From: Gammaproteobacteria bacterium
GTDB taxonomy: Bacteria; Pseudomonadota; Gammaproteobacteria; Pseudomonadales; Oceanobacteraceae
Length of the DNA: 52,381 nt
Reading direction: 5' to 3'
Assembly: GCA_013373125.1 (NCBI GenBank)
Contig: JABXIK010000078.1
Location: 1 to 52,381, forward strand
Positions within the stretch are counted from its first letter, which is position 1. Every line of letters starts with the position of its first letter. The position numbers and the translations under genes were made by a program. Below are positions 8,606-16,565 of the stretch, in pieces. The notes under the pieces were generated by a model. That model was given only the letters and a program-made list of their open reading frames with translations. It did no database searches and had not been told where the DNA came from.

Positions 8606-9025
8606 ATGAGTAAAGGCGCTGACAAGCATCAAGGGCGATTAAGTGAGCTAAACGATTTTGGTAAAGATCTTGCCCGTCGCTGCAAAAGCCACTGTGAATT
8701 ATGTGCAGACCATGGGGTAAAACTGGTGATTCATGAAGTACCTCCTGTCCCCAAACAACCTAATTTTGATCATTGCATTTTTATTTGTGAAACGTGCGAA
8801 GGCCAAATTAACAAACCTAAAACATTGGATGCGAATCACTGGCGCTGCTTAAATACGAGTATTTGGAGTGACGTACCCGCCGTACAAATCATGTCTGTAT
8901 TAGTGGCTAAAACATTAGCGCCAACAACCGATTTTGCCGCTGAATTATTGGATCAAATCTATCTAGATGATGAACAGCAACAATGGTTAGCGGATGCTGA
9001 GCAGGATCTCGCTAAAAAGAAATAA
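8606..9025 (+). CDS. PhnA-family zinc-ribbon protein
   Basis: A 139-residue protein of the PhnA group. It has a CxxC pair in SHCELC, the VIHEVPP segment, a second pair in CETC, and the NHWRCLNTSIWSDVPAVQ block that marks this family, followed by LLDQIYLDD. The four cysteines probably bind zinc. Despite the name, the role in phosphonate use is not established, and no phn gene is nearby. ATG 8606 is preferred over a TTG two codons earlier. The Shine-Dalgarno is weak. It converges with the helicase gene 4 nt away. Confidence 0.8.
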   Translation: MSKGADKHQGRLSELNDFGKDLARRCKSHCELCADHGVKLVIHEVPPVPKQPNFDHCIFICETCEGQINKPKTLDANHWRCLNTSIWSDVPAVQIMSVLVAKTLAPTTDFAAELLDQIYLDDEQQQWLADAEQDLAKKK

Positions 9026-9029
9026 AGCA

Positions 9030-11255
9030 TCAAAGCCATTGCAGCATAGGTTCTGCAATGCGCTTATCCAACACTCTCAGCTGACCATCTCCAAATAAAA
9101 TACGCCAGTGTTGAGACGTTTCACTTTTTACAACCCCGTCACCAAAGCGCTCATGTTTAACCCACACCTCCACCCGAGGCTGCTCCACGTTCACGCTGGC
9201 CTTCACAGGTCTTGGCTTTGAGGTTTTTTCTTGAAGCGTCAACGGCCAGTGCATGGTCTCTATGTAATTCTGAGCTAATGTTTTAGCGGTTTTAGGTAAG
9301 GCGACCTCAGCCTGTTTATGCTTTAGCGCTTGCGTCAATTTTAGAACATCTGGCACATGCATGGATTCGATAAAAGGACTTATTGTTTTTGCTCCCTCAC
9401 TTTCCGCTTTACTCGGCGCCACAAGATACAAGCGCTGCATAGTCCGAGTCATGGCCACATAAAATAGCCGGCGCTCACTTTCTATACTACTACTTTGCTT
9501 CATTTCACCGTCATTCACATACGGATAATAATGATTGCTCAGCGCAGGTAGAATTACCACCGGCCATTCCAATCCTTTTGCTCTGTGTATCGAGCTAATG
9601 ACAATGCCGCTGTCTTGAACTTGCTGTTGTTTAATATGTGTCAGATTTTGCAAAAACTCATAAGCACTGGCTGCGGATAGATTAGACTTTGCCATAAAGC
9701 GTGCAAAACCTTGTACCGTCGCCACGCGATCATCCACTTGCTGACTACTGAAAGCGCTGTCACTTAGGCCTTTATAAAAATCCGTTTCACGTAAATAACG
9801 ATTAATCAGTTGATGAGCGGTAATTCTAGGGTGTAATGCTAACTCAACTAATTGCAAGCGGTTTTCCACTTGCTGCTTTTGCCAGCTAGATAAATCCGGT
9901 AGATCCATGTCTTTAAATGCACGCAATGCATTTTGAGAAGATGCCGCTAAACCCTTAGCTATATTTTCTAATTCTGCACGTTTAATTTTTAGCGCGGGAA
10001 AGGTTAAAAACATTAACCAACTTTGATTACGCTGACGTGCACTACGTTGCTCGAATACATTTGCAGCAATTTCAAACAGCATCATAAACGGTTGCAGTTC
10101 GTAACGCTCTAGCACCCAAGAATGGTGCGACATTTGATAGGGAATATTTTCTTGTAGTAATGCTAACTCTAACGGCGCACTAATCCCCCATAAACGTAAT
10201 AGCACAGCAATATCTTCGGCTTTATGATGCTGTAAAGCCTGCTTAATAATTTGTACTGTGCGTTTGGCATAATCATCATCGTGCTGCAAGTACACCTGTG
10301 TATCAGGGTTACTTTCATGGGCCAATGCCATGACAGGCTCACGACCTTTATTTTGATGAATAAGCTGATTACTCAATAACGCCACGTCGTGACCATAACG
10401 AAAACTGCAACTTAATGTGTAATGCTGCGCATCTGGAAATGTTTCATCAAAATAGCGCAACATGAACTGACTGTCAGAGCCACGGAATTCATAAATGGTT
10501 TGATCCGGATCGCCGATCACCATCACATTGGCACGCTGACCCGCTAAGGTTTCCAACAGAAATTGTTGAATGGGATTAATGTCTTGATATTCATCCACCA
10601 AGATCCAATCCATATGATTTGCATAATGCGCGGCTAAGTCTGGGCGCTCGCTGAATAACTTACACGGATCGTACAACATATCCGCATAATCGATGCGCCG
10701 CTGCTGCTTACGCCACTTTTCATAGGCTTCGAACACCTCGACAAAGAAACGACACTGTTTAGGCAAGCCGGTTTGATTAAATACGGCTTTAGCTGGATCC
10801 AAACAAGATTTCACTTGTTCCATGTAGGACATCATGGGATCTAACCACTTCTTTTTGTCGTTTAAGATTTCTTGTGCAAGGGTTTTATTGGCATGCTGTT
10901 GGAGCAAGCGCCACAAAATGTATTCTTGCTCAGTTTGTGTGATCAGTTGTTCTTGAAATCCATCTAACCAACCTTGCTGTACCAAGCCTTGGTAAATTTT
11001 TAATCCAAGAGAGTGGAAAGTACGCACTTGAGGCAAAGGCCCAGTCATGACCTTGTGCAATTTATGGGAGAAATCCACTTGCGCCGACTTGTTATACATA
11101 ATCACAAGCAAACGCTTCGGGTTTTGCCCTTGTTGTAAGCGTTCACGAATGAACATAGCCAAGGTGCTGGTTTTACCTGCACCCGCCACAGCCGTTACTT
11201 TGGCGTGACCCTGAGCATGGGCAATAATGTTCAATTGTTGATCAGTTAACTGCAA
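9030..11255 (-). CDS. UvrD/Rep-family superfamily I DNA helicase
   Basis: A 741-residue ATP-dependent 3'-5' DNA helicase. It has a Q-motif LTDQQLNII at 3-11, Walker A GAGKT at 25-29, motif II DEYQD at 221-225 and motif III GDPDQTIYEFRGS at 248-260. Motif V/VI elements SSIHRAKGLEW and YVAMTRTMQRL lie in the C-terminal half. The last ~45 residues (ERFGDGVVKS and IAEPMLQWL) resemble the Tudor-like tail of UvrD/PcrA. The start is TTG at 11255: an in-frame TAA lies just upstream, and AAAAGG gives a ribosome site. It is longer and more divergent than Rep or UvrD proper, so its repair role is not assigned. Confidence 0.88.
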   Translation of the reverse strand: MQLTDQQLNIIAHAQGHAKVTAVAGAGKTSTLAMFIRERLQQGQNPKRLLVIMYNKSAQVDFSHKLHKVMTGPLPQVRTFHSLGLKIYQGLVQQGWLDGFQEQLITQTEQEYILWRLLQQHANKTLAQEILNDKKKWLDPMMSYMEQVKSCLDPAKAVFNQTGLPKQCRFFVEVFEAYEKWRKQQRRIDYADMLYDPCKLFSERPDLAAHYANHMDWILVDEYQDINPIQQFLLETLAGQRANVMVIGDPDQTIYEFRGSDSQFMLRYFDETFPDAQHYTLSCSFRYGHDVALLSNQLIHQNKGREPVMALAHESNPDTQVYLQHDDDYAKRTVQIIKQALQHHKAEDIAVLLRLWGISAPLELALLQENIPYQMSHHSWVLERYELQPFMMLFEIAANVFEQRSARQRNQSWLMFLTFPALKIKRAELENIAKGLAASSQNALRAFKDMDLPDLSSWQKQQVENRLQLVELALHPRITAHQLINRYLRETDFYKGLSDSAFSSQQVDDRVATVQGFARFMAKSNLSAASAYEFLQNLTHIKQQQVQDSGIVISSIHRAKGLEWPVVILPALSNHYYPYVNDGEMKQSSSIESERRLFYVAMTRTMQRLYLVAPSKAESEGAKTISPFIESMHVPDVLKLTQALKHKQAEVALPKTAKTLAQNYIETMHWPLTLQEKTSKPRPVKASVNVEQPRVEVWVKHERFGDGVVKSETSQHWRILFGDGQLRVLDKRIAEPMLQWL

Positions 11256-11433
11256 ACCAGCGGCCTTTTAAAATGAAGGTGCGCATTTTAAATCAAATCC
11301 TGTCGTGATTGGGATTTTTCCTAGCCTGCTGATCATTAATCAACCACAGGGCAACATGAAAAAATCCCACTATGAGCAATCCATAGCCAGTGCTAGAATC
11401 GCCCCCCAAAATTCATCCACCTAAGGAATTATC

Positions 11434-11715
11434 ATGTTCAATGTTAATGAGTACTTCGACGGCAAAGTAAAGTCCATCGCGTTCCAAACTGAAACCCTAC
11501 CTGCCACCGTTGGCGTAATGGCTGCCGGTGAATATGAGTTCGGCACCAGCCAGAAAGAAACCATGACCGTAGTATCGGGCGCTTTGACAATTCAATTCCC
11601 TGGTACTGAAGAATGGAAAACCTTCAACCAAGGTGAATCTTTCATCGTTGAAGCGAACGTGAAGTTCGGCGTTAAAGTAGCGGTAGATACTGCTTACTTG
11701 TGCACTTACGAGTAA
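11434..11715 (+). CDS. ppnP: Pyrimidine/purine nucleoside phosphorylase
   Basis: A 93-residue cupin of the PpnP (YaiE, DUF1255) family, which phosphorolyses several nucleosides to base and ribose 1-phosphate. It is recognised from [15 protein letters not shown], the central [15 protein letters not shown], and the end [15 protein letters not shown]. The length is normal. AAGGAA precedes the ATG. It is divergent from the helicase gene and followed by a short terminator-like hairpin. Confidence 0.93.
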   Translation: MFNVNEYFDGKVKSIAFQTETLPATVGVMAAGEYEFGTSQKETMTVVSGALTIQFPGTEEWKTFNQGESFIVEANVKFGVKVAVDTAYLCTYE

Positions 11716-11730
11716 TTCTGCTCGTTTTTT
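11708..11730 (+). terminator. Short intrinsic terminator after ppnP
   Basis: ACGAG and CTCGT pair across an 8-nt loop and are followed by a run of T residues (TTTTT, 11726-11730). The stem is only 5 bp and begins inside the last codons of ppnP, so it may be weak. Confidence 0.5.
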
Positions 11731-11793
11731 GACCGGCTAATTTCACGATAATTATCTGGTAAGCTGCGTATCCTGCACTATGCTTAATAGTGT

Positions 11794-12285
11794 ATGGATA
11801 CACATTCTCTATTAGACATCACCCCCTTCGACTGGCCTTCAATTTTCACGGCCTTGTTGTGCGGCAGCATCATTGGCCTCGAACGACAAATCCGCGGCAA
11901 ACCCGCCGGCATTCGTACTTCATCACTCATCATATTGGGCACTTACGTTTTCATAGCGTGTTCGATCTATGTCACGCAAGACGCAAACATGACCGATCCT
12001 TCACGTATCATTGGTCAAGTAATAACCGGTATTGGTTTTTTAGGTGCAGGGGTAATGCTCAGCAAGGGACGCAGTGTTTATGGTGTAACCAGTGCAGCAA
12101 CCATCTGGGCGTTAGCCGCTGTTGGGGTATGTATTGGCATTGGCCAATTGGGAAGTGCCTTTAAATTATCTTTTGTGGTGGTGATAATTTTATTTGGTGT
12201 TGACTGCTTTGAAGAGTACAGCCAACACTTAGGGAAACGGGTACATAAACGCTTTACCCATTGGCGCAGTCGAGATAATGAGTAA
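11794..12285 (+). CDS. MgtC/SapB-family membrane protein
   Basis: A 163-residue inner-membrane protein of the MgtC/SapB/SrpB type with about four membrane segments. The family core is clear: LLCGSIIGLERQIRGKPAGIRTSSLI at 22-47, then GIGFLGAGVML near 79-89 and VTSAATIWALAAVG near 97-110. MgtC proteins affect magnesium stress and ATP synthase control in pathogens; the role of environmental homologues is open. The protein lacks the larger C-terminal soluble domain of MgtC itself and ends with a short basic tail. It converges with the glutaredoxin-like gene with no spacer. Confidence 0.88.
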   Translation: MDTHSLLDITPFDWPSIFTALLCGSIIGLERQIRGKPAGIRTSSLIILGTYVFIACSIYVTQDANMTDPSRIIGQVITGIGFLGAGVMLSKGRSVYGVTSAATIWALAAVGVCIGIGQLGSAFKLSFVVVIILFGVDCFEEYSQHLGKRVHKRFTHWRSRDNE

Positions 12286-12906
12286 TCAGTGTGCAGCCAA
12301 AACCGCTTTTAAGTCGGTGCCTTGTACTCTTTTATAGCCAACATAAACCGTTGGATAACCTTGGATACCCAGAGTTTTTAATAACCACGGTTTTTTCACC
12401 GGTTTTTCTACATCATAATCTAGATAATCAATTTGATTTTCTGCAAACTCTTGACGTAATTTCTTACAGTAACCACACCAAGTTGTACCGTACAGCACAA
12501 TTTTAGGTTGTCCATCTGCATAAAAATGTTCGTCATAAATACGCTTTTCTGCATCAGTTAACGCAACAGGCCCGAGGTTTTCGGCTAACAGCGAACTGTA
12601 AACGCCTGGGTTATAAGTATAAGACTTGTCTTTTCCGACTATTAGAAAAGGCATAGTACGTGGATACCCAAAGGTTTCTAGCCATTCTGGATTTAGATCC
12701 ATATCCACTTCTTCATAAATTACATCACGCTTGTCTAAATCCCGACGCGCCGATTCACAAGGTTCTCCGCAACCTTGTTTCACTAATAATGCCACCTTCG
12801 GATTTCCATTATGGTCAAACAAGCCGTTCTCAAAAAACCGCAATATGTAGTGCTGATAGTGCATACCAGCACCAATCAGTACAGCTAATATAATCAGCTT
12901 TTTCAT
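12286..12906 (-). CDS. Membrane-anchored tandem glutaredoxin/thioredoxin-like protein
   Basis: A 206-residue protein with an N-terminal hydrophobic anchor (about 3-23) and two thioredoxin-fold units. The first has a CGEPC pair (Cys46, Cys50; CX3C) and a cis-proline-like TMPF. The second has a glutaredoxin-type CGYC (Cys144, Cys147) and GYPTVYVG. The CX3C spacing in the first unit is unusual. It probably handles disulfides at the outer face of the inner membrane (inference). Its ATG overlaps the rlmJ stop (ATGA), so it is translated together with rlmJ. Confidence 0.75.
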   Translation of the reverse strand: MKKLIILAVLIGAGMHYQHYILRFFENGLFDHNGNPKVALLVKQGCGEPCESARRDLDKRDVIYEEVDMDLNPEWLETFGYPRTMPFLIVGKDKSYTYNPGVYSSLLAENLGPVALTDAEKRIYDEHFYADGQPKIVLYGTTWCGYCKKLRQEFAENQIDYLDYDVEKPVKKPWLLKTLGIQGYPTVYVGYKRVQGTDLKAVLAAH

Positions 12907-13754
12907 GTTACTTCCTTATACTCAACACTGAACCCTGCTTTTTCTGTCAGCCCCATTTTTTCCACCAAAAACGGAAGCCCTTCGTTTAATTGTTGTTCTA
13001 AATTCCACGGCGGATTAAAAATAGCTAAACCACTGCCATACATGCCTTGCTCTTCATCCGCACCGGATACCCAAAAACGCACATCTAAAAAACTTTTAGC
13101 ATTTAAGTTTTTCAATTTGCGTACCATGGTTTCGCTCATGGATTGCTTGTCATTTCGATTTATTAGCGGATACCAAATCAAATACACACCATTAACAAAT
13201 CGCTTAAGTGCTTGCTCCATGGCGCTTACCACCTGTTGATATTCCTTGGCTTGCTCATACGGAGGGTCAATCACCACCATGGCACGCTTAGTTGGTGGGG
13301 GTAATAAGGCTTTTAAACCTGAAAAGCCATCTTGTTTTTCGATGGCAACGATTTTGTCACCATCAAAGTTTTTGCGTAATAATTGAAAGTCTTGCGGGTG
13401 AAGTTCGAACAAGCGCACCTTATCACTTGGGCGCAAAGATTGGCGAACAAACCATGGACTCCCTGGGTACAATTTTAAGGTTTCCCCTGGGTTCAACTGA
13501 TTGATCACTGCCATGTAATCTTTAAATACCGCAGGTAGTTTCGCGTCCCAAAGGGTTTTAATGCCTCCTTGAGATTCTTGGGTTTTCGTAGCAAGCGCAT
13601 CATTCAAGCTATAAATACCAGCAGCACTATGAGTGTCGATATAGTAGATGGGCTTGTCTTTTTGCACCATGTATTGTGCCGTCATCACGCACACCCAATG
13701 CTTTAATACATCTGCGTGATTTCCCGCATGAAACCCGTGGCGATAACTTAACAT
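12903..13754 (-). CDS. rlmJ: 23S rRNA (adenine2030-N6)-methyltransferase
   Basis: RlmJ methylates A2030 of 23S rRNA using SAM. The 283-residue protein starts with the hallmark MLSYRHGFHAGNHADVLKH. It contains YIDTHSAAGIYSL near 40-52, a Gly-rich SAM region and the catalytic DPPYE motif near 163-167. ATG 13754 is chosen because the family begins with this segment; an upstream start at 13787 would add 11 unrelated residues. The stop overlaps the start of the glutaredoxin-like gene. Confidence 0.93.
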   Translation of the reverse strand: MLSYRHGFHAGNHADVLKHWVCVMTAQYMVQKDKPIYYIDTHSAAGIYSLNDALATKTQESQGGIKTLWDAKLPAVFKDYMAVINQLNPGETLKLYPGSPWFVRQSLRPSDKVRLFELHPQDFQLLRKNFDGDKIVAIEKQDGFSGLKALLPPPTKRAMVVIDPPYEQAKEYQQVVSAMEQALKRFVNGVYLIWYPLINRNDKQSMSETMVRKLKNLNAKSFLDVRFWVSGADEEQGMYGSGLAIFNPPWNLEQQLNEGLPFLVEKMGLTEKAGFSVEYKEVT

Positions 13755-13830
13755 GATCAAAACCCTTAAACTGATAAAACATGACAATTAGGCGAGGATT
13801 ATACCCTTTCTGCTTAATTGTCCCCCATAA

Positions 13831-13855
13831 AAAAAGGGCCTTAACGGCCCTTTTT
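13831..13855 (-). terminator. Intrinsic terminator after nhaB
   Basis: AAAAAGGGCC and GGCCCTTTTT form a perfect 10-bp stem with a 5-nt loop, giving an oligo-T tail in either direction. It lies 16 nt past the nhaB stop, so it terminates nhaB on the minus strand. Confidence 0.85.
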
Positions 13856-13870
13856 AAGCGCTCGTATGCA

Positions 13871-15364
13871 TTACAAGCTTGCAACACATAGAGCACCAAC
13901 GATTGTAAGCACCACAGTGTATGGCAAGGCCATCACCACCATCTTGCCGTATGACAAACGAATCAAAGGTGCAATGGCAGACGTAAGTAGGAATAAGAAC
14001 GCAGCCTGACCATTTGGCGTAGCCACACTCGGCAAGTTCGTACCTGTATTAACTGCAACCGCTAATAACTCAAAATGCTCTTTCGAGATATTACCAGCAT
14101 CAAATGCCGCTTTCACTTCGTTAATGTAAACCGTTGCTACAAACACGTTGTCACTGATCACAGATAACAAGCCATTAGCAAAGAACATAATAAGTGGCTG
14201 CGCTTCAAGGCTTTGTGCAAATACCCAATCAATAATCGGTGTGAATAAGTGTTGATCATGAATGACCGCAACCACAGCGAAAAATACAACTAATAGAGAG
14301 GTAAATGGCAAGGCTTCTTCAAACGCATGACCAATTTGGTGCTCTTCGGTGATACCGTTTAGCGCCGTTTGCAATACAATAATGGTTAAACCTATTAGAC
14401 CAACAGGGGCTAGATGCAGCGCTAGGGCAAAGACTAAAAAGATAGCAGCCACACCTTGAATCCAAAGCTGTGCCACTTGGTTTTTAGTACGCTTTTCAGT
14501 TTCATGTTGATCGTATTCATTCAAAATGCTGTAAACCACTTCTGGTAATTGATCGCCATAACCAAACAATTTGAATTTCTCAACAATGATAACTGTGGCC
14601 AAACCGGCTACTAGGGTTGGAATGGATACTGGGGCCACATGCCAGAAGAAGGTCATGAAATCCCAACCAATTTTTTCAGCAATCAATAAGTTTTGTGGCT
14701 CACCTACTAGGGTAGCGACACCACCTAAAGCAGTCCCCACAGCACCATGCATCAATAAACTACGTAAGAAGCCACGAAACGCTTCTAAATCTTCACGCAT
14801 ATGTTCATGCACTGTTCGATCATCGTTGTGATCATGGTCATGGTGGTGGTATTCGCGACCAGAAGCCACTTTATGGTAAACACTATAGAAGCCTACACCC
14901 ACAGCTATAATGACAGCGGTTACCGTTAAGGCGTCTAAGAATGCCGATAGAATGGCGGCCATAATGCTAAACGTCAGAGACAATGCAATTTTGGAGCGTA
15001 CTTTCAGTAATAGCTTAGTAAAAATGAACAGCAGCAACCCTTTCATAAAGTAGATACCTGCCACCATAAACATCAATAGCAAAATCACTTCAAAGTTGGA
15101 CATAATCTCCGTTTTCACGGCATTGGGGCTAGTTAACCCTAGTACAACGGCTTCAAGCACCAATAAACCACCCGGCTGTAACGGGTAGCATTTCAATGCC
15201 AGCGCAAGGGTAAAGATGAATTCAACGATCAATGCCCAACCAGCTACTGTGTAACCGATGTCAGGAATCATGACTAATAACGGGTTAATAATTAAAAAAG
15301 CCACGATGGCTTTTTTATACCAGACAGGGCTATTGCCCAAAAAATTATGAAATAAGCTGTTCAT
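13871..15364 (-). CDS. nhaB: Na+/H+ antiporter NhaB
   Basis: An inner-membrane antiporter exporting Na+ in exchange for H+. The 497 residues are close to the usual ~510, with about 12 membrane segments. Family features include [20 protein letters not shown] near the start, [15 protein letters not shown] near 142-156, [20 protein letters not shown] near 196-215 and the late [18 protein letters not shown] hydrophilic loop at 172-188 is rich in His and Asp ([10 protein letters not shown]), which differs from the E. coli sequence as I recall it. The gene stands alone with its own terminator. Confidence 0.95.
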   Translation of the reverse strand: MNSLFHNFLGNSPVWYKKAIVAFLIINPLLVMIPDIGYTVAGWALIVEFIFTLALALKCYPLQPGGLLVLEAVVLGLTSPNAVKTEIMSNFEVILLLMFMVAGIYFMKGLLLFIFTKLLLKVRSKIALSLTFSIMAAILSAFLDALTVTAVIIAVGVGFYSVYHKVASGREYHHHDHDHNDDRTVHEHMREDLEAFRGFLRSLLMHGAVGTALGGVATLVGEPQNLLIAEKIGWDFMTFFWHVAPVSIPTLVAGLATVIIVEKFKLFGYGDQLPEVVYSILNEYDQHETEKRTKNQVAQLWIQGVAAIFLVFALALHLAPVGLIGLTIIVLQTALNGITEEHQIGHAFEEALPFTSLLVVFFAVVAVIHDQHLFTPIIDWVFAQSLEAQPLIMFFANGLLSVISDNVFVATVYINEVKAAFDAGNISKEHFELLAVAVNTGTNLPSVATPNGQAAFLFLLTSAIAPLIRLSYGKMVVMALPYTVVLTIVGALCVASL

Positions 15365-15415
15365 AAGCTCTACTTATCGGTTAGTCAATTCCATTTAGAA
15401 CCTCAACCATACGGT

Positions 15416-16411
15416 TTAGCCTCCCGTGCTATTCATAAATCGTAGGATCTGTACTTCACTGCCTAAGTCAAAATGATGACGCTCAGGCTTCAGGTCCATC
15501 GCTTCACGAATAGCTTGTTTAACTGGTTCTAACTCTCCAGGGTAATGCCTTACTACGGTTTTCAAATCAATACTGTGCTCATTTCCTAAGCATAGTAGCA
15601 ATCTGCCTTGAGCGGTAATTCTTACCCGATTACATTCACCACAAAAATTATGACTATGGGGTGAAATAAAACCCACTCGACTATTATGGCCATCGGCAAA
15701 GTGCCAATATCGACTGGGTCCACCGCTGGTTTCCTCACTGGCTACCAGAGGGTATTTTTGTGCGATGATCTCTCGTATCTCGGCGCTACTCATAAAGGTA
15801 AGCGCGCGATCATGTTCCTCTATTTCTCCCAGCGGCATTTCTTCAATAAAGCTTATACCTAGTTGCTGGGCTCGAATAAATTCAATTAAATCGAGAATCT
15901 CATCATCATTGCGCCCCTTTAGAATGACGCTGTTGATTTTAATATCATCAAATCCCTGAGCTTGGGCATATAGAATCCCGTCTAGCACAGTTTGCAATTC
16001 ACCCGTGCGTGTTAATTGCTTAAATTTTTCTGGCTGCAAACTATCTAAACTAATGTTTAAACGATTTAAACCGCCTTGCTTCAATGCAGCTGCCTGTTGA
16101 GTAAGTTGACTACCGTTAGTGGTCATATTTAACTCATTTAATCCTGGCAGTTGAGACACTCCAGCTACCAGCTGAGTAATGCCTTTTCTCACCAACGGCT
16201 CCCCCCCCGTCAGGCGAATCTTACTCACACCTAATTCCACAAACGCCTGTGCAATTAATTGAATCTCTTCTAGGGTAAGAATTTCAGAACGAGGGGCAAA
16301 GACCATGTCTTCTGCCATGCAGTATACGCAGCGGAAATCACAGCGATCGGTCACCGAGATGCGAACATAGTCCACAACTCGATTAAACTTATCAATCAAC
16401 TGCTCAGTCAT
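15416..16411 (-). CDS. moaA: GTP 3',8-cyclase (molybdenum cofactor biosynthesis)
   Basis: MoaA is the radical SAM enzyme that, with MoaC, turns GTP into cyclic pyranopterin monophosphate. The 331-residue protein has the N-terminal cluster motif CDFRCVYC (Cys24, Cys28, Cys31). It has LTGGEPLVR near 63-71 for SAM binding and the C-terminal second-cluster motif FCGECNRVR followed by a third cysteine in LLLCLG. It ends with the Gly-Gly tail required for activity in the family. No other moa gene is in the window. Confidence 0.95.
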   Translation of the reverse strand: MTEQLIDKFNRVVDYVRISVTDRCDFRCVYCMAEDMVFAPRSEILTLEEIQLIAQAFVELGVSKIRLTGGEPLVRKGITQLVAGVSQLPGLNELNMTTNGSQLTQQAAALKQGGLNRLNISLDSLQPEKFKQLTRTGELQTVLDGILYAQAQGFDDIKINSVILKGRNDDEILDLIEFIRAQQLGISFIEEMPLGEIEEHDRALTFMSSAEIREIIAQKYPLVASEETSGGPSRYWHFADGHNSRVGFISPHSHNFCGECNRVRITAQGRLLLCLGNEHSIDLKTVVRHYPGELEPVKQAIREAMDLKPERHHFDLGSEVQILRFMNSTGG

Positions 16412-16565
16412 TCAATCACCACTTATTTAAAGCACCCGAATAGTACCAAGAATAAAAAGCTGGCGCCTAGTGCCGACCTAAAAAAAAGCATTTTTATTTT
16501 AAGAACAGTCCGTTACGGCACACTTATAAAGCAATAAAATACCAGTCGCACCACTTAAACGCATT

